A stretch of DNA of 64,000 nt from Paracoccus sp. MKU1 (GCF_001447385.1 NZ_LLWQ01000125.1:60-64059); one strand, 5' to 3'; positions 1 through 9,914 are shown, counted from the stretch's first letter. Translations and numbers: made by a program. The notes: generated by a model not told the origin, from the letters alone.

Positions 1-220
1 TCAGCCGAACCTCGTGCCCGAGCGCCGCCAGCGCTCGTCCCATGTGATGCGCGCCGCAGCAGGCCTCCATCGCCATCGTGCAGGGCGACAGTTTCGATGC
101 GAAGGCGATCACGCTGTCACGACGCATCCGACGTCGCAGCACTACCTTCCCGCTGTCATCCAGCCCCACCAGGCTGCAGCTGTTCTTGCCGAGATCAATA
201 CCGAGGATCACAATGCTCAT
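1..220 (-). CDS. IS110-family transposase, N-terminal part (runs off the left edge)
   Basis: The minus strand opens at 220 with a protein beginning MSIVILGIDLGKNSCSLVGL, followed by a basic stretch and then TMAMEACCGAHHMGRALAAL. This is the characteristic start of IS110-family (DEDD) transposases: the Asp in GIDLGKN is the first catalytic acidic residue, and the EACCGAHH segment follows. Only about 73 codons lie in the window, so completeness cannot be judged. IS110 elements insert without terminal inverted repeats and are guided by a bridge RNA encoded in a non-coding end. Only about 84 bp separate this start from glucokinase, which leaves little room for a long 5' leader. The element may therefore be of the IS1111 type or truncated here. 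Confidence 0.8.
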   Translation of the reverse strand, partial: MSIVILGIDLGKNSCSLVGLDDSGKVVLRRRMRRDSVIAFASKLSPCTMAMEACCGAHHMGRALAALGHEVRL

Positions 221-304
221 GGTTCGCTCCTTCCTCCTTTGAACGCCGACAGCCTACACCAGCGGCGGCGGGAGGGGCGGGCCATCCATAAAGGGGGGAT
301 GGGC

Positions 305-1228
305 ATGGCGATCCTGTTGGCGGATGTGGGCGGCACCAATGCGCGGATGGCGCTGGCGCGGGACGGTGCCCTTGCACCCGAGACCATCACGCGGTTTCGC
401 GGCGACGACCATGCCACCTTCGACGATGTGGTGGTGAAGTTCCTGGCCCAGCAGGGCAGCCCGCAGATTGAGGCGGTCTGCGTCGCCGTCGCCGGCCCGG
501 TCTGGGGCGACGAGGCGCGGCTGACCAACCGCGACTGGACCTTTTCCGAGGCGCGGCTCTGCGCGCTGTCCGGCGCCCCGCGCGCCCGGCTGATCAACGA
601 CCTGATCGCGCTGGGCTATGCCACGCCGGCGCTGGACGGCGAGGCGGCGGGTTTCCTGCGCGCGGCGCCGGAAGGTGCGCTGTCGAACGGCCAGCGGCTG
701 GTGGTGAATGCCGGCACCGGCTTTAACGTCTGCGCGGTCAAGGTGCTGTCCGGTGGCGGCATCGCCTGCCTGGAATCCGAGGAGGGCCATACCCGCCTGC
801 CGCTTTCGGTGGCCGTTCCGCTGGCCGAGGCGCTGGGCGAGCCCGGCCGCGCCATCGATTCGGTCGAGGAGCTTTTCGCCGGCCGCGGTCTTGCCCGGCT
901 GCACGCATTGCGCATGGGCGGCGCCCAGGGCCGGGCGGAAGCCGTGGTCGCGGCCGCCGCCGAAGGCGATGGCGCGGCCGAGGAAACGCTGGCGCTCTAT
1001 GCGCGGCTGTTCGGGCTGTTCTGCCGCGAACTTGCCTTGCGATTCATGCCGATGGACGGGCTGTTCCTGGCCGGCAGCGTCGCGCGCTCCTGCACCGACC
1101 GGTTCGAGATCTTCGAGCGCGCCTTCCTCTCCGACCCGCTGATGGCGCGGATTCCGCAGGCGGTCCCGGTCGGCGTGATCCGCGACGACATGGCCGCGCT
1201 GCATGGCTGTCTGGCCGCAATTCGCTGA
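305..1228 (+). CDS. glk: Glucokinase (ROK-unrelated, Glk family)
   Basis: The protein of 307 residues phosphorylates glucose with ATP in the cytoplasm. The N-terminus LLADVGGTNARMALA is the phosphate-binding loop of Glk (PF02685-type) kinases. INDLIALGYA near residue 98, AGTGFNVCAVK near 137, the SEEGHTRLPL sugar-binding segment near 157 and GLFLAGSVARS near 253 match the family order, although several motifs are looser than in E. coli Glk. Length is normal for the family. I chose the ATG at 305 because a purine-rich AAGGGGGG lies just upstream; an in-frame ATG at 299 is possible. It stands alone, with an IS110 fragment before it and the tam operon after it. Confidence 0.85.
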   Translation: MAILLADVGGTNARMALARDGALAPETITRFRGDDHATFDDVVVKFLAQQGSPQIEAVCVAVAGPVWGDEARLTNRDWTFSEARLCALSGAPRARLINDLIALGYATPALDGEAAGFLRAAPEGALSNGQRLVVNAGTGFNVCAVKVLSGGGIACLESEEGHTRLPLSVAVPLAEALGEPGRAIDSVEELFAGRGLARLHALRMGGAQGRAEAVVAAAAEGDGAAEETLALYARLFGLFCRELALRFMPMDGLFLAGSVARSCTDRFEIFERAFLSDPLMARIPQAVPVGVIRDDMAALHGCLAAIR

Positions 1229-1319
1229 AAATTGCCTGCAAAGGGCCGGCTGCGCTGGATTTTGTTGACGCGGCCTGCAATGCTTTCGGCAAAACCGCCA
1301 GAAGCAGGGCAGTCAGGCA

Positions 1320-3203
1320 ATGAAAAGCTGGATCAAGGCAGGAACGGCTGCCGCATTCGTGCTGGGAACCGGCGCAGGCATGGTCTGGGCGCAGTCCTCG
1401 GGCTCGCCTTCCTCCTCGCCCTTTTCCGGCTGGTTCGGCAGGGACAGCAATGACGGCTCTCCCGTCGACCTGGATTTCCAGCTGCATGGCGGCGATGACG
1501 GCCTGCTTCCGGCGATCCGGCAGACCTCGCTTCTGGTCAGCGCCCAGGACGAGGGGCGGGTGACCGGGCAGGACATGCTGGCCGCGGCGCGCGGCGATTA
1601 CGCCCGCATTCTGGGCGTGCTTTACGACCAGGGCTATTACTCGGGCATCATCGACATCACGCTGGACGGGGTCGAGGCGGCCAGCATCGCCCCGCTCGAT
1701 GCGCCCAGCACGGTGCGCCGGGTGGTGGTCTCGGTCCAGCCCGGGCCGCGCTTCCGCTACAGCCGGGCCGAGATCGCGCCGGTGGCGCCGGGGACCGAAC
1801 TGCCGCGCGACTATCGCCGGGGCGAGATCGCCCGCACCGGCGACATGAAGAACGCCGCGACCTCGGGCGTCGCGAGCTGGCGCGATGTCGGCCATGCCAA
1901 GGCCGAGGTGGCCGAGACCGAGATCATCGCCGATCACGCCACCAACCTGATCGACAGCCGCATCCGCCTGGCGCCGGGCCCCGAACTGCGCTTTGGCCAG
2001 CTGACCATCCGCGGCCACCAGCGCATGGACCCGCGCCGGCTGCGCAAGATCGCCGGCTTCCCCGAGGGCGAGCGTTTCGATCCCGAAAAGCTCGAGGACA
2101 TGCGCAAGCGCCTGCGCCGCTCGGGCGTGTTCTCGGCCATCACCCTGACCGAGGCCGACCAGATCGGCCCCGGCAACACGCTGGACGTGGATCTGCTGGT
2201 GACCGAGCAGAAGCTGCGCCGGCTGGGCGCCGGCTTCGAATATTCCAACACCGACGGGTTGTCGCTGACCGGCTATTGGATCAACCGCAACCTGTTCCGC
2301 GGCGGCGAGCGGCTGCGCGTCGATGCCAGCATCTCGGATATCGGCGGCGATACCGGGCGCGACTACAGCCTGGGGCTGCGCATCGACCGGCCGGCCACCA
2401 TCACCGCCGACACCACCGGCTATGTGCTGGCCAAGGTCGAAAGCCTTCAGGAAGAGGATTACGACCTCAAGTCCGGCACCTTCGGCCTGGGCTTCACCTG
2501 GATCCCCAGCGACGAGCTGACCGCCGACATCGCCCTGCAATACCGGGCGCTGCGGGTGGACGACGACAGCGGCCGCACCGATTTCCGGCTGTTCGCCCTG
2601 CCGGCCCTGGTCACCTGGGACAAGCGCGACGAGCCGACCGACGCCAAGCGCGGCTATTGGCTGTCCGGCGGCATCACCCCCTTTGTCGGCTTGCAGGAGG
2701 AAACCGGCTCGGGCGCGCAGGTTCTGGCCGAGGGGCGGGCCTATTACAGCTTCGGTGCCGACGACCGCTTCACGCTGGCCGGCCGGGCGCGGCTGGGCAC
2801 CGTGGTCGGCCCCGAGATCGAGGAAACCCCGCGCGACTATCTGTTCTGGTCGGGTGGCGGCGGCACGGTGCGCGGCCATTCCTATGAATCGCTTGGCGTC
2901 GAGGTGATCCAGGGCCCGGACGGCCCGGTCAAGACCGGCGGCATGTCCATCGTCACCCTGACCGCCGAGACCCGCATCCAGGTCCGCGAGCGCATCGGGC
3001 TGGCGCTTTTCGCCGATGCCGGCCGGGTGTGGGAGGACAGCGGCTGGTCCGGCGCCAGCGGCTGGCAGGCCGGCGCCGGGGCGGGCGTGCGCTATCAGAC
3101 GCCGGTCGGACCCTTGCGCTTCGACATCGCCGCCCCGGTCGGCGGCGGCGATGGCGACGACGGCGGGGTGCAGGTCTATATCGGTCTGGGGCAGGCGTTC
3201 TGA
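1320..3203 (+). CDS. tamA: TamA, Omp85-family outer membrane assembly protein
   Basis: The 627-residue protein has a signal peptide (residues 1-24, ending VWAQ), a periplasmic POTRA region to about residue 300 and a C-terminal 16-strand-type beta barrel. The barrel contains the Omp85 lid-loop motif VRGHSYESLG near residue 515, and the chain ends in an aromatic beta-signal (IGLGQAF). Omp85 proteins insert or help fold outer-membrane proteins; TamA pairs with the inner-membrane-anchored TamB. The stop codon overlaps the start of tamB by one base (TGATG), so the two are translationally coupled and form one operon. Confidence 0.9.
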   Translation: MKSWIKAGTAAAFVLGTGAGMVWAQSSGSPSSSPFSGWFGRDSNDGSPVDLDFQLHGGDDGLLPAIRQTSLLVSAQDEGRVTGQDMLAAARGDYARILGVLYDQGYYSGIIDITLDGVEAASIAPLDAPSTVRRVVVSVQPGPRFRYSRAEIAPVAPGTELPRDYRRGEIARTGDMKNAATSGVASWRDVGHAKAEVAETEIIADHATNLIDSRIRLAPGPELRFGQLTIRGHQRMDPRRLRKIAGFPEGERFDPEKLEDMRKRLRRSGVFSAITLTEADQIGPGNTLDVDLLVTEQKLRRLGAGFEYSNTDGLSLTGYWINRNLFRGGERLRVDASISDIGGDTGRDYSLGLRIDRPATITADTTGYVLAKVESLQEEDYDLKSGTFGLGFTWIPSDELTADIALQYRALRVDDDSGRTDFRLFALPALVTWDKRDEPTDAKRGYWLSGGITPFVGLQEETGSGAQVLAEGRAYYSFGADDRFTLAGRARLGTVVGPEIEETPRDYLFWSGGGGTVRGHSYESLGVEVIQGPDGPVKTGGMSIVTLTAETRIQVRERIGLALFADAGRVWEDSGWSGASGWQAGAGAGVRYQTPVGPLRFDIAAPVGGGDGDDGGVQVYIGLGQAF

Positions 3204-6200
3204 TGCGTGATCTGGCTTATCGTCTCGTTGTCGCATTTGGCCTGGCGCTGGCCGTCCCCCTGGCCGCGCTGGCGCAGGATACCGCCGCCGAGATCTCGCA
3301 GGAGGTCGAGGACGACCGCGGCTTCATCACCCGCTTCCTGGAGGAAAAGCTGTCCGGCGCCGGGCGGCAGGTGGTGATCGAGGGGTTCCGCGGCGCGCTG
3401 TCCTCGCGCGCCACCTTCGACCGCATGACCATCGCCGACGACGACGGGGTCTGGATCACGCTGGAAAACGGCGCCATGCAATGGACCCGCTCGGCGCTGC
3501 TGGCCCGCCGGGTCGAGATCAACGAGCTTTCGGCCGAGCGCATCATCCTGCCGCGCCTGCCGGGCGGCGGCGACAGCGCACCGCAGGCCGAGGCGCGGGA
3601 ATTTTCCTTGCCGCAGCTGCCGGTGGGGGTGAACATCGCCCGCATCGCCGTCGGCCGGGTGGAGCTGGGCCAGCCGGTGATCGGGCAGGAGGCGGTGATC
3701 TCCATCGATGGCTCGATGAACCTGTCGGGCGGCGAGGGCGAGACCAAGCTGACCATCAACCGCGTGGACGGGCCGCGCGGCGAGTTTGCACTGGATGCGG
3801 GCTTTTCCAACGAGACCCGGGTGCTGCGCTTCGATCTCAAGCTGGACGAGGATCGCGACGGGTTGTTCGTGAACGCGGTCAAGCTGCACGACCGCCCCGC
3901 GGTCACCGCCGAGATCGCGGGCGAGGGGCCGATGTCGGATTTCACCGCCAATATCCAGCTGGCGACCGACGGCCAGCCGCGCGTGACCGGCACCGTCTCG
4001 GTCGATGCGGAAGAACGCGGCGGCGCCCCCGGCACCGCCTTCCGCGCCGAGCTGGGCGGCGACGTGGCCGCCCTGGCCCCGCCGCAGCACCGCGCCTTTT
4101 TCGGCAGCCAGTCCCAGCTTCTGGCCGAGGGCTGGCGCGGCCAGGACGGCCGGCTGGTCATCCCCTCGCTGCGCCTGGCGACCGAGGCGCTGCGGCTGGA
4201 CGGCAGCCTGGCCACCACCAGCCGCGGCGCGCCGGAAAGCGCGCATCTGACGCTGCTGCTGGGCGAGGATGCGGGGGCTGCGCAATTGCCGGTGCGGCTG
4301 CCCTGGGCCGACCGGCCGACCACGGTGCGCTCGGGCAGCCTGCGGCTGGATTACGACGCGGCGCAGGGCTCGGGCTGGGTGCTCAAGGGCGTGGTGGGCG
4401 ACATCGCCCGCGACGACATCTCCCTGTCGGAGCTGCGGATGGACGGGCGCGGGCGCATCGCGTTGACCGCCGAACAGGCGCTGGAGGAAGTGCGCGGCTG
4501 GATCGCCTTCGGCATGGACGAGCTGGCCCCGGCCGATCCCGGCCTGGCGCAGGCCCTGGGCGAGACGCTGAACGGCGGGCTCAACTTTGCCTTCGCCCCC
4601 GGCAATGCGCTGCGGCTCTGGGGCATGAACATCAACGGCGAGGATTTCGGCTTCAAGGGCGAGGCGACCGTCTCGGGCCTGCGGACCGGGATCACGCTGT
4701 CGGGCGACATCACCGCGCAGCACCGCAATGTCGCGCGCTTCTCGACCCTGGCCGGGCGCGAGCTCGGCGGCTCTGCCGATGCCCATATCAAGGGTCGCTA
4801 CGCGCTGCTGGGCAAGGGTTTCGACGTCGAGGCGCAGGTGCTGGGCAACGACATCCGCATCGGCCAGGACCATGCCGACCGGATGCTGGCCGGCCAGTCG
4901 CGCATCGAGCTCAGCGCCCGGCGCGACACCTCGGGCATCAATCTGCGCAAGCTGATGGTGAACGCGCAGAACCTGACCGCCGAGGCGCAGGGCCGGCTGG
5001 ACAGCTATTCCAGCACCCTGACCGCCACCATCGCCATGCCCGACCTGTCGGTCGCCGACCCGGATTTTTCGGGCAGCGTCCGTACCGAGGCCCGCGTCAC
5101 CGGCGCCGCCGGGGCGCGCAAGGTCACCCTGACCGGCACGGCGCAGGATCTGGTCACCGGCATCGCCGAGCTTGATGGGGCGCTGAAGGGCGAAACCGAT
5201 CTGCTGGTCGAGGCCGCAGAATCGCAGGGCAGTTTCGAGGTGCAGACCTTCCGGCTGACCAATCCGCAGCTCGACGCGCAGGGCCGGGGCGATTTCGCCC
5301 CGGGGACGATGGATGCGACGCTGAACCTGTCCGTGCCCGACCTTGCGGTGCTGGGGCGCGGCTTCTCGGGCGGGCTGACCGCCGAGGCGACGGCGGTGGA
5401 ACAGGACGGCGCCCGCCGGATCGAGCTGACCGGGCGCGGCACCGACCTGCGCTTCGGCCAGCAGGACGTGGACGGGGCGCTGACCGGCGTGACCGACCTG
5501 CGCCTTTCGGCCGAGCAGCGCGGGGACGAGATCACCGTGCACGATTTCGACCTGACCAACCAGCAGATGCTGGCGACCGCGCAGGGCCGCATCGCGCCCA
5601 GCGGCACCGACATGGAGGGCCGGGTCGAGATCCGGTCGCTGGCCAGCTTCGGCCGCGGCTGGCGCGGCGCGCTGAACGCGCGGGGCAGCTTCAAGGACGA
5701 CGGTTCCGGCGCGCGGCGGCTGGACGTGACCGGCACCGGCACCGACCTGTCCTTTGGCCAGGCGCAGGTCGATGGCGCGCTGGCCGGCGAGACCCGGCTG
5801 GCCCTGCACGGGATCGAGCGCGACGGCGTGTTTTCCATCGAGACCGCGACGGTCGAGAATCCACGCCTGAACCTTGGCGCCGAGGGCCGGGTGGGCCCGG
5901 GCGCGACCGATCTGACCGCGACCCTGCGCGCCGACGACCTGCGCTTTCTTGGCCGCGGCTTCCGGGGCGCGGTCAGTGCCTCGGGCCATGTCGTGGACCA
6001 GCCGGGCGGCGGCCGGCAGATCACCGCCAACGGCTCGGCGCGTGGGCTGGGGGTCGGCAATCCGCAGGCCGATGCCGTGCTGGCGGGCGAGACCAGCTTC
6101 GACCTTGCCGCCGTGCAACGGCCGGACGGCAGCCTGACCGTCAGCCGGCTGCGCGCGCAGAATCCGCAGCTTTCCGTCACCGGCGACGGCAGCCCCGCCG

Positions 6201-7708
6201 AGGGGCTGAACCTCGACGCCCGGCTGAACGATCTGGGCCTGCTGGTGTCGGGCTTCCCCGGTCCGGCGACGGTGGCCGGCCGAATCCACAACACCGGCCG
6301 TGCCTATGAGGTGAACCTGACCGCGACCGGGCCTGGCAATACCCAGGCCAGGGTGACCGGCACCGCGGCGACGGACCTGTCCACCGCCGATATCGCGGTC
6401 AGCGGCAGCAGCAATGCCGCCGCCGCCAACCCCTTTCTGCGGACCCGCTCGATCGAGGGGCCGCTGAGCTTCGATCTGCGCCTGAACGGCCGGCCGGCGC
6501 TGGAATCGCTGTCGGGCCGGGTGGCGCTGACGAATGGCCGGCTGGCCGAGCCGCGCTTCGGCCTGGCCGTCGGCAGCCTGAACGCCAATGCCGATTTCAA
6601 CGCCGGCCGCATCGCCGTCGATGTGCGCGGCGCGGTCGAGGCCGGCGGCACCATCACCGTCAGCGGCCCGGTCAGCCTGGTCGGTGACCGGCAGATGAAC
6701 CTGGACGTGCGGCTGTCCAACGTGGTGCTGCGCGACCCCAACCTCTACGAGACGCTGGTGAACGGCGCGATCAATGTCGCGGGCACGGTGGGGCAGGGGC
6801 CGCTGGTCTCGGGCCGCATCGATGTCGGCCATACCGAGCTGCGTATCCCCTCGACCGGGCTGGGCGGCGCCAAGGCGATCCCGGACATCATCCACCGCTC
6901 CGAACGCCCGCCGCAACGCCAGACCCGCGCCAAGGCCGGGCTGCTGGAATATCCCAGCGAGGCCTCGCGCCAGGCCGGTATGGCCGCGCCCCCGGCGACG
7001 CCGCCGGCCAATCCGGCGCGCTTCGACCTGCTGATCTCGGCCCCCTCCCAGGTCTTCATCCGCGGCCGCGGCGTCGATGCCGAACTGGGCGGCGAGTTGC
7101 GCCTGACCGGCAATGCCCGCCAGCCCATCCCCATCGGCCAGCTGGAACTGATCCGCGGCCGGGTCGATCTGCTGGGCAAGCGGTTCGACATGACCGAGGG
7201 GCTGATCGAGTTGCAGGGCAGCCTGATTCCGGTGATCCGGCTGGTGGCCGAGACGGTTCAGGACGACATCACCACCCGCATCATCATCGACGGCGAGGCG
7301 CGGGACCCCGAGATCACCTTCGAATCCTCGCCCGACATGCCGCAGGAGGAGGTGCTGTCGCAGCTGCTGTTCGGGCGCGGGCTGGATAATATCAGCGCGC
7401 TTCAGGCCGCGCAGCTGGCCAGCGCCGTGGCGACGCTCGCCGGGCGTGGCGGCGAAGGCATTGTCGGGCGGCTGCGGGCCTCGACCGGGCTGGACGATCT
7501 GGACCTGGCGACGGACGATGACGGCAATGTCTCGGTCCGGGCCGGAAAATACCTGTCCGAGAACCTCTATACCGATGTGCAGGTCGGCGCCGACGGCAAG
7601 ACCAAGCTGAACCTGAACCTGGACGTCTCCGAGACGCTGACCGCGCGCGGCTCGGTGGACAGCGAGGGCGAAAGCACCATCGGCCTGTTCTACGAACGCG
7701 ACTACTGA
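3203..7708 (+). CDS. tamB: TamB, translocation and assembly module protein
   Basis: The 1501-residue protein begins with a hydrophobic signal-anchor (residues 5-27) and continues as a very long, repetitive, beta-rich chain. Several copies of a segment like 'D-L-G-R-G-F/W-G' recur between residues 600 and 1050, for example LGRGFSG, FGRGWRG and LGRGFRG. The C-terminal 330 residues form the DUF490/TamB domain (PF04357-type), including FDLLISAPSQVFIRGRGVDA and EEVLSQLLFGRGLDNIS. TamB spans the periplasm from the inner membrane and is thought to carry lipids or help TamA. The long internal repeats explain the extensive open frames on the opposite strand, which are not genes. Confidence 0.9.
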   Translation: MRDLAYRLVVAFGLALAVPLAALAQDTAAEISQEVEDDRGFITRFLEEKLSGAGRQVVIEGFRGALSSRATFDRMTIADDDGVWITLENGAMQWTRSALLARRVEINELSAERIILPRLPGGGDSAPQAEAREFSLPQLPVGVNIARIAVGRVELGQPVIGQEAVISIDGSMNLSGGEGETKLTINRVDGPRGEFALDAGFSNETRVLRFDLKLDEDRDGLFVNAVKLHDRPAVTAEIAGEGPMSDFTANIQLATDGQPRVTGTVSVDAEERGGAPGTAFRAELGGDVAALAPPQHRAFFGSQSQLLAEGWRGQDGRLVIPSLRLATEALRLDGSLATTSRGAPESAHLTLLLGEDAGAAQLPVRLPWADRPTTVRSGSLRLDYDAAQGSGWVLKGVVGDIARDDISLSELRMDGRGRIALTAEQALEEVRGWIAFGMDELAPADPGLAQALGETLNGGLNFAFAPGNALRLWGMNINGEDFGFKGEATVSGLRTGITLSGDITAQHRNVARFSTLAGRELGGSADAHIKGRYALLGKGFDVEAQVLGNDIRIGQDHADRMLAGQSRIELSARRDTSGINLRKLMVNAQNLTAEAQGRLDSYSSTLTATIAMPDLSVADPDFSGSVRTEARVTGAAGARKVTLTGTAQDLVTGIAELDGALKGETDLLVEAAESQGSFEVQTFRLTNPQLDAQGRGDFAPGTMDATLNLSVPDLAVLGRGFSGGLTAEATAVEQDGARRIELTGRGTDLRFGQQDVDGALTGVTDLRLSAEQRGDEITVHDFDLTNQQMLATAQGRIAPSGTDMEGRVEIRSLASFGRGWRGALNARGSFKDDGSGARRLDVTGTGTDLSFGQAQVDGALAGETRLALHGIERDGVFSIETATVENPRLNLGAEGRVGPGATDLTATLRADDLRFLGRGFRGAVSASGHVVDQPGGGRQITANGSARGLGVGNPQADAVLAGETSFDLAAVQRPDGSLTVSRLRAQNPQLSVTGDGSPAEGLNLDARLNDLGLLVSGFPGPATVAGRIHNTGRAYEVNLTATGPGNTQARVTGTAATDLSTADIAVSGSSNAAAANPFLRTRSIEGPLSFDLRLNGRPALESLSGRVALTNGRLAEPRFGLAVGSLNANADFNAGRIAVDVRGAVEAGGTITVSGPVSLVGDRQMNLDVRLSNVVLRDPNLYETLVNGAINVAGTVGQGPLVSGRIDVGHTELRIPSTGLGGAKAIPDIIHRSERPPQRQTRAKAGLLEYPSEASRQAGMAAPPATPPANPARFDLLISAPSQVFIRGRGVDAELGGELRLTGNARQPIPIGQLELIRGRVDLLGKRFDMTEGLIELQGSLIPVIRLVAETVQDDITTRIIIDGEARDPEITFESSPDMPQEEVLSQLLFGRGLDNISALQAAQLASAVATLAGRGGEGIVGRLRASTGLDDLDLATDDDGNVSVRAGKYLSENLYTDVQVGADGKTKLNLNLDVSETLTARGSVDSEGESTIGLFYERDY

Positions 7709-7734
7709 CCCCGGCCCCGCAGGCCGCAGCCGCC

Positions 7735-7767
7735 GACCCCGCCCGCAGCCGCGCGGCGGGGTCTTGC
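7735..7767 (+). terminator. Probable intrinsic terminator after tamB
   Basis: GACCCCGCC at 7735-7743 pairs with GGCGGGGTC at 7755-7763, giving a 9-bp GC stem with an 11-nt loop. Only a weak T-rich tail follows. The position, 27 bp after the tamB stop, fits the end of the tamAB transcript. Confidence 0.5.
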
Positions 7768-7782
7768 ATAACTGCGGCGAGC

Positions 7783-7800
7783 TCATTAGCTTGCTAATGA
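7783..7800. promoter_or_regulatory. MarR-type operator upstream of the efflux operon
   Basis: TCATTAGCTTGCTAATGA is a perfect inverted repeat with 8-bp arms and a 2-bp centre. It lies 24 bp before the marR start. MarR-family dimers commonly bind TTAGC/GCTAA palindromes of this size that overlap their own promoter. The site predicts autorepression of the whole marR-emrB-emrA operon. Confidence 0.75.
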
Positions 7801-7824
7801 ATTTTGCGGACAGTGGGAATCTCC

Positions 7825-8256
7825 ATGCCAGACCGTCCCTTCACGATTGTGGAATCGCTGATCGAACTGACGCGCACGTTGCGGGCTGCCTTTGAGCAGC
7901 GCGTCGAACAATACGGGCTGACCTTTGCCCGCGCCCGGCTGCTGACCACCATCGGCCGCCATGAGGGCGCAAGCCAGGCCCAGCTGGCCGCGATCCTGGG
8001 CATCGAGACGCCCACGCTGAAACGCCTGCTGGATGCGCTGGAGAATCAGGGCCTGGCCGAGCGCCGCCCAATCCCCGAGGATGCCCGCAAGCACGCGGTC
8101 TATCTGACCGAACTCGCCCGGATCGAGCCCCTGCTGGGGTTTCGCGCCGAGGTCGATGCCACACTGGCCGAAGGCATTGCGCCCGAGGATCTGGCGGTCA
8201 CGCGCCGGACGCTGACGCAGATGGCGCAGAACGCGGAAAGGCTGAGGCAGGCATGA
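7825..8256 (+). CDS. MarR-family transcriptional regulator
   Basis: The 143-residue cytoplasmic regulator has a winged helix-turn-helix (residues 40-100), including ARARLLTTIGRHEGASQAQLAAILGIETPTLKRLLDALENQGLAERRP, written here in parts: recognition helix TPTLKRLLDALE and wing AERRPIPEDARKHAVYLTE. ATG 7825 is preferred because GGGA lies 8 bp upstream; a TTG at 7804 would add seven residues. The gene shares an ATGA overlap with the downstream transporter, and a perfect palindrome lies just upstream. It therefore probably represses the efflux operon until a toxic ligand binds. Confidence 0.88.
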   Translation: MPDRPFTIVESLIELTRTLRAAFEQRVEQYGLTFARARLLTTIGRHEGASQAQLAAILGIETPTLKRLLDALENQGLAERRPIPEDARKHAVYLTELARIEPLLGFRAEVDATLAEGIAPEDLAVTRRTLTQMAQNAERLRQA

Positions 8257-9914
8257 GCCAAACCCAGGCCGCTCCGGCGGCGCCTGCGCCTGCTGCACCG
8301 GCCGCGGCGGCGCCGCCCTTCGTGCCGATGTCCTGGCCGGCCACGCTGGGCTATATCGGCGCCTCGGTCGTCATCGGCCTGACGCAGGGTCTGGCGCAGG
8401 GTTTCGTCAGCACCAACATCCCGCAGATCGCCGGCGATCTGGGCGCCACCACCACGCAGGCCAGCTGGCTGATGGCGGCCTTCATGATCCCGCGCGCCTC
8501 GATGCCGCTGTTGCTGATCAAGATCCGCACCCAGTTCGGCCTGCGCCGCTTTGCCGAGGTGGCGATCCTGATCTATCTGGCGGTTTCGCTGGCGGCCTTG
8601 GCCATCTCGGACCTGCGCTCGGCGGTGGCGGTGCAGTTCGTCGCCGGCATGGCCTCGGCGCCGCTCTCCACGCTGGCCTTCATGTATATGCTCGAGCCGC
8701 TGCCGCCGGCCTGGAAGATGCGGCTGGGCCTGCCCATGGTGCTGGCCATGGTCGCGACCGGGCCGATGCTGGCGCGGGTGATCTCGCCGGCGCTGATGGG
8801 CGATCACGGCTGGGACGGGCTGCATTACATGGCGCTGGGGCTGGCGGCGGTTTCGCTGGCGCTGGTCTATGCCCTGCCGCTGACCTCGGCGCCGCGGGTC
8901 AAGGTGATCGCCGCCATGGACCTGGTCAGCTGGCTGCTGATCGCCACCGGATTCGGCGGGCTGACGGTCGGCTTCATCATGGGCTCGATCCATTGGTGGA
9001 CCGACGTGGCCTGGCTGGGCTGGGTGCTGGCGCTGTCCATCGTGGCGCTGACCCTGGCCGTGGTGATCGAGCTGCACCGCAAGGCGCCGCTGCTGGACAT
9101 CCGCTGGCTGGCCAGCCCCGCCATGCTGCACCTGACGGCGACGCTGCTGATCTTTCGGCTGGTGCTGTCCGAGCAAAGCGCGGGCGCGCCGCGCATGTTC
9201 CAGGTGCTGGGCGTGACGCAGGACCAGCTGGTGCCGCTGTTCGCGATGATCTCGGTGGCCTCGGTGCTGGGCGGGCTGGCGCTGATCCCCTTCATGAAGC
9301 CCGAGCGGGTGCCGCTGTTCCACGTCATCGCGCTGGCGCTGATCGCTGCCGGAGCCTTCATGGACAGCCATGCCACCATCGACACCCGGCCGGCGCAGAT
9401 GATGCTGAGCCAGGCGCTGATCGCCTTTGCCGGCTCGTTCTTCCTGGCGCCGGCGATGATGCGCGGGCTGCTTTCGGCCCTGGCGCGCGGGCCGAACTAC
9501 ATCCTGTCCTTCGTCATCGTTTTCCTGTCCACGCAATCCTTGGGCGGGGCCATGGGGTCGGGCCTGTTCTCGACCCTCATCAACCACCGCCAGGCCCTGC
9601 ATCTGCAAGTGCTGCGTGAGGATCTGACGGCCGCCGATCCGCAAACCGCGGCCGAGATCGCGCAGCGCAGCATGGCGCTGGCGCCGCAGATCGCCGATGC
9701 CGCGCAGCGAAGCGCGCAGGCGGTGGCGCAGATCGCGCAGGATGCCAGCGCGCAGGCTTATGTCATGGCCTATAACGATGCCTATTTCCTGACCTTCCTG
9801 GTGGCGTCGGCAGCGCTTTGCGCGTTGCTCCTGCACCTGTTCCGCGACTGGCTGATGGCGCGCTTCTGGCCGCTGCCCGCCGGCGCCCAAACCCGTTCCG
9901 AGCCCGAGACATGA
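8253..9914 (+). CDS. DHA2-type MFS multidrug efflux permease (EmrB-like)
   Basis: The 553-residue inner-membrane protein has an Ala/Pro-rich cytoplasmic N-terminus (residues 1-30) followed by about 14 hydrophobic segments, as in the DHA2 drug:H+ antiporters. The segment GFVSTNIPQIAGDLGATTTQASWLMAAFMIPRA, read across residues 50-85, matches the TM1-TM2 region of EmrB. A cytoplasmic helix rich in Ala/Gln (about residues 465-500) precedes the last membrane segment. It overlaps marR (ATGA) and the adaptor gene (ATGA), so the three form one operon. The substrate is unknown. Confidence 0.85.
   Translation: MSQTQAAPAAPAPAAPAAAAPPFVPMSWPATLGYIGASVVIGLTQGLAQGFVSTNIPQIAGDLGATTTQASWLMAAFMIPRASMPLLLIKIRTQFGLRRFAEVAILIYLAVSLAALAISDLRSAVAVQFVAGMASAPLSTLAFMYMLEPLPPAWKMRLGLPMVLAMVATGPMLARVISPALMGDHGWDGLHYMALGLAAVSLALVYALPLTSAPRVKVIAAMDLVSWLLIATGFGGLTVGFIMGSIHWWTDVAWLGWVLALSIVALTLAVVIELHRKAPLLDIRWLASPAMLHLTATLLIFRLVLSEQSAGAPRMFQVLGVTQDQLVPLFAMISVASVLGGLALIPFMKPERVPLFHVIALALIAAGAFMDSHATIDTRPAQMMLSQALIAFAGSFFLAPAMMRGLLSALARGPNYILSFVIVFLSTQSLGGAMGSGLFSTLINHRQALHLQVLREDLTAADPQTAAEIAQRSMALAPQIADAAQRSAQAVAQIAQDASAQAYVMAYNDAYFLTFLVASAALCALLLHLFRDWLMARFWPLPAGAQTRSEPET

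Noticed and set aside
3176..7786. A very long open frame opposite tamB (about 1,500 codons)
   Set aside because: It is a by-product of the high GC content and repetitive tamB sequence. The product is Gln/Arg/Ala-rich with no domain, and tamB matches its family along its whole length.
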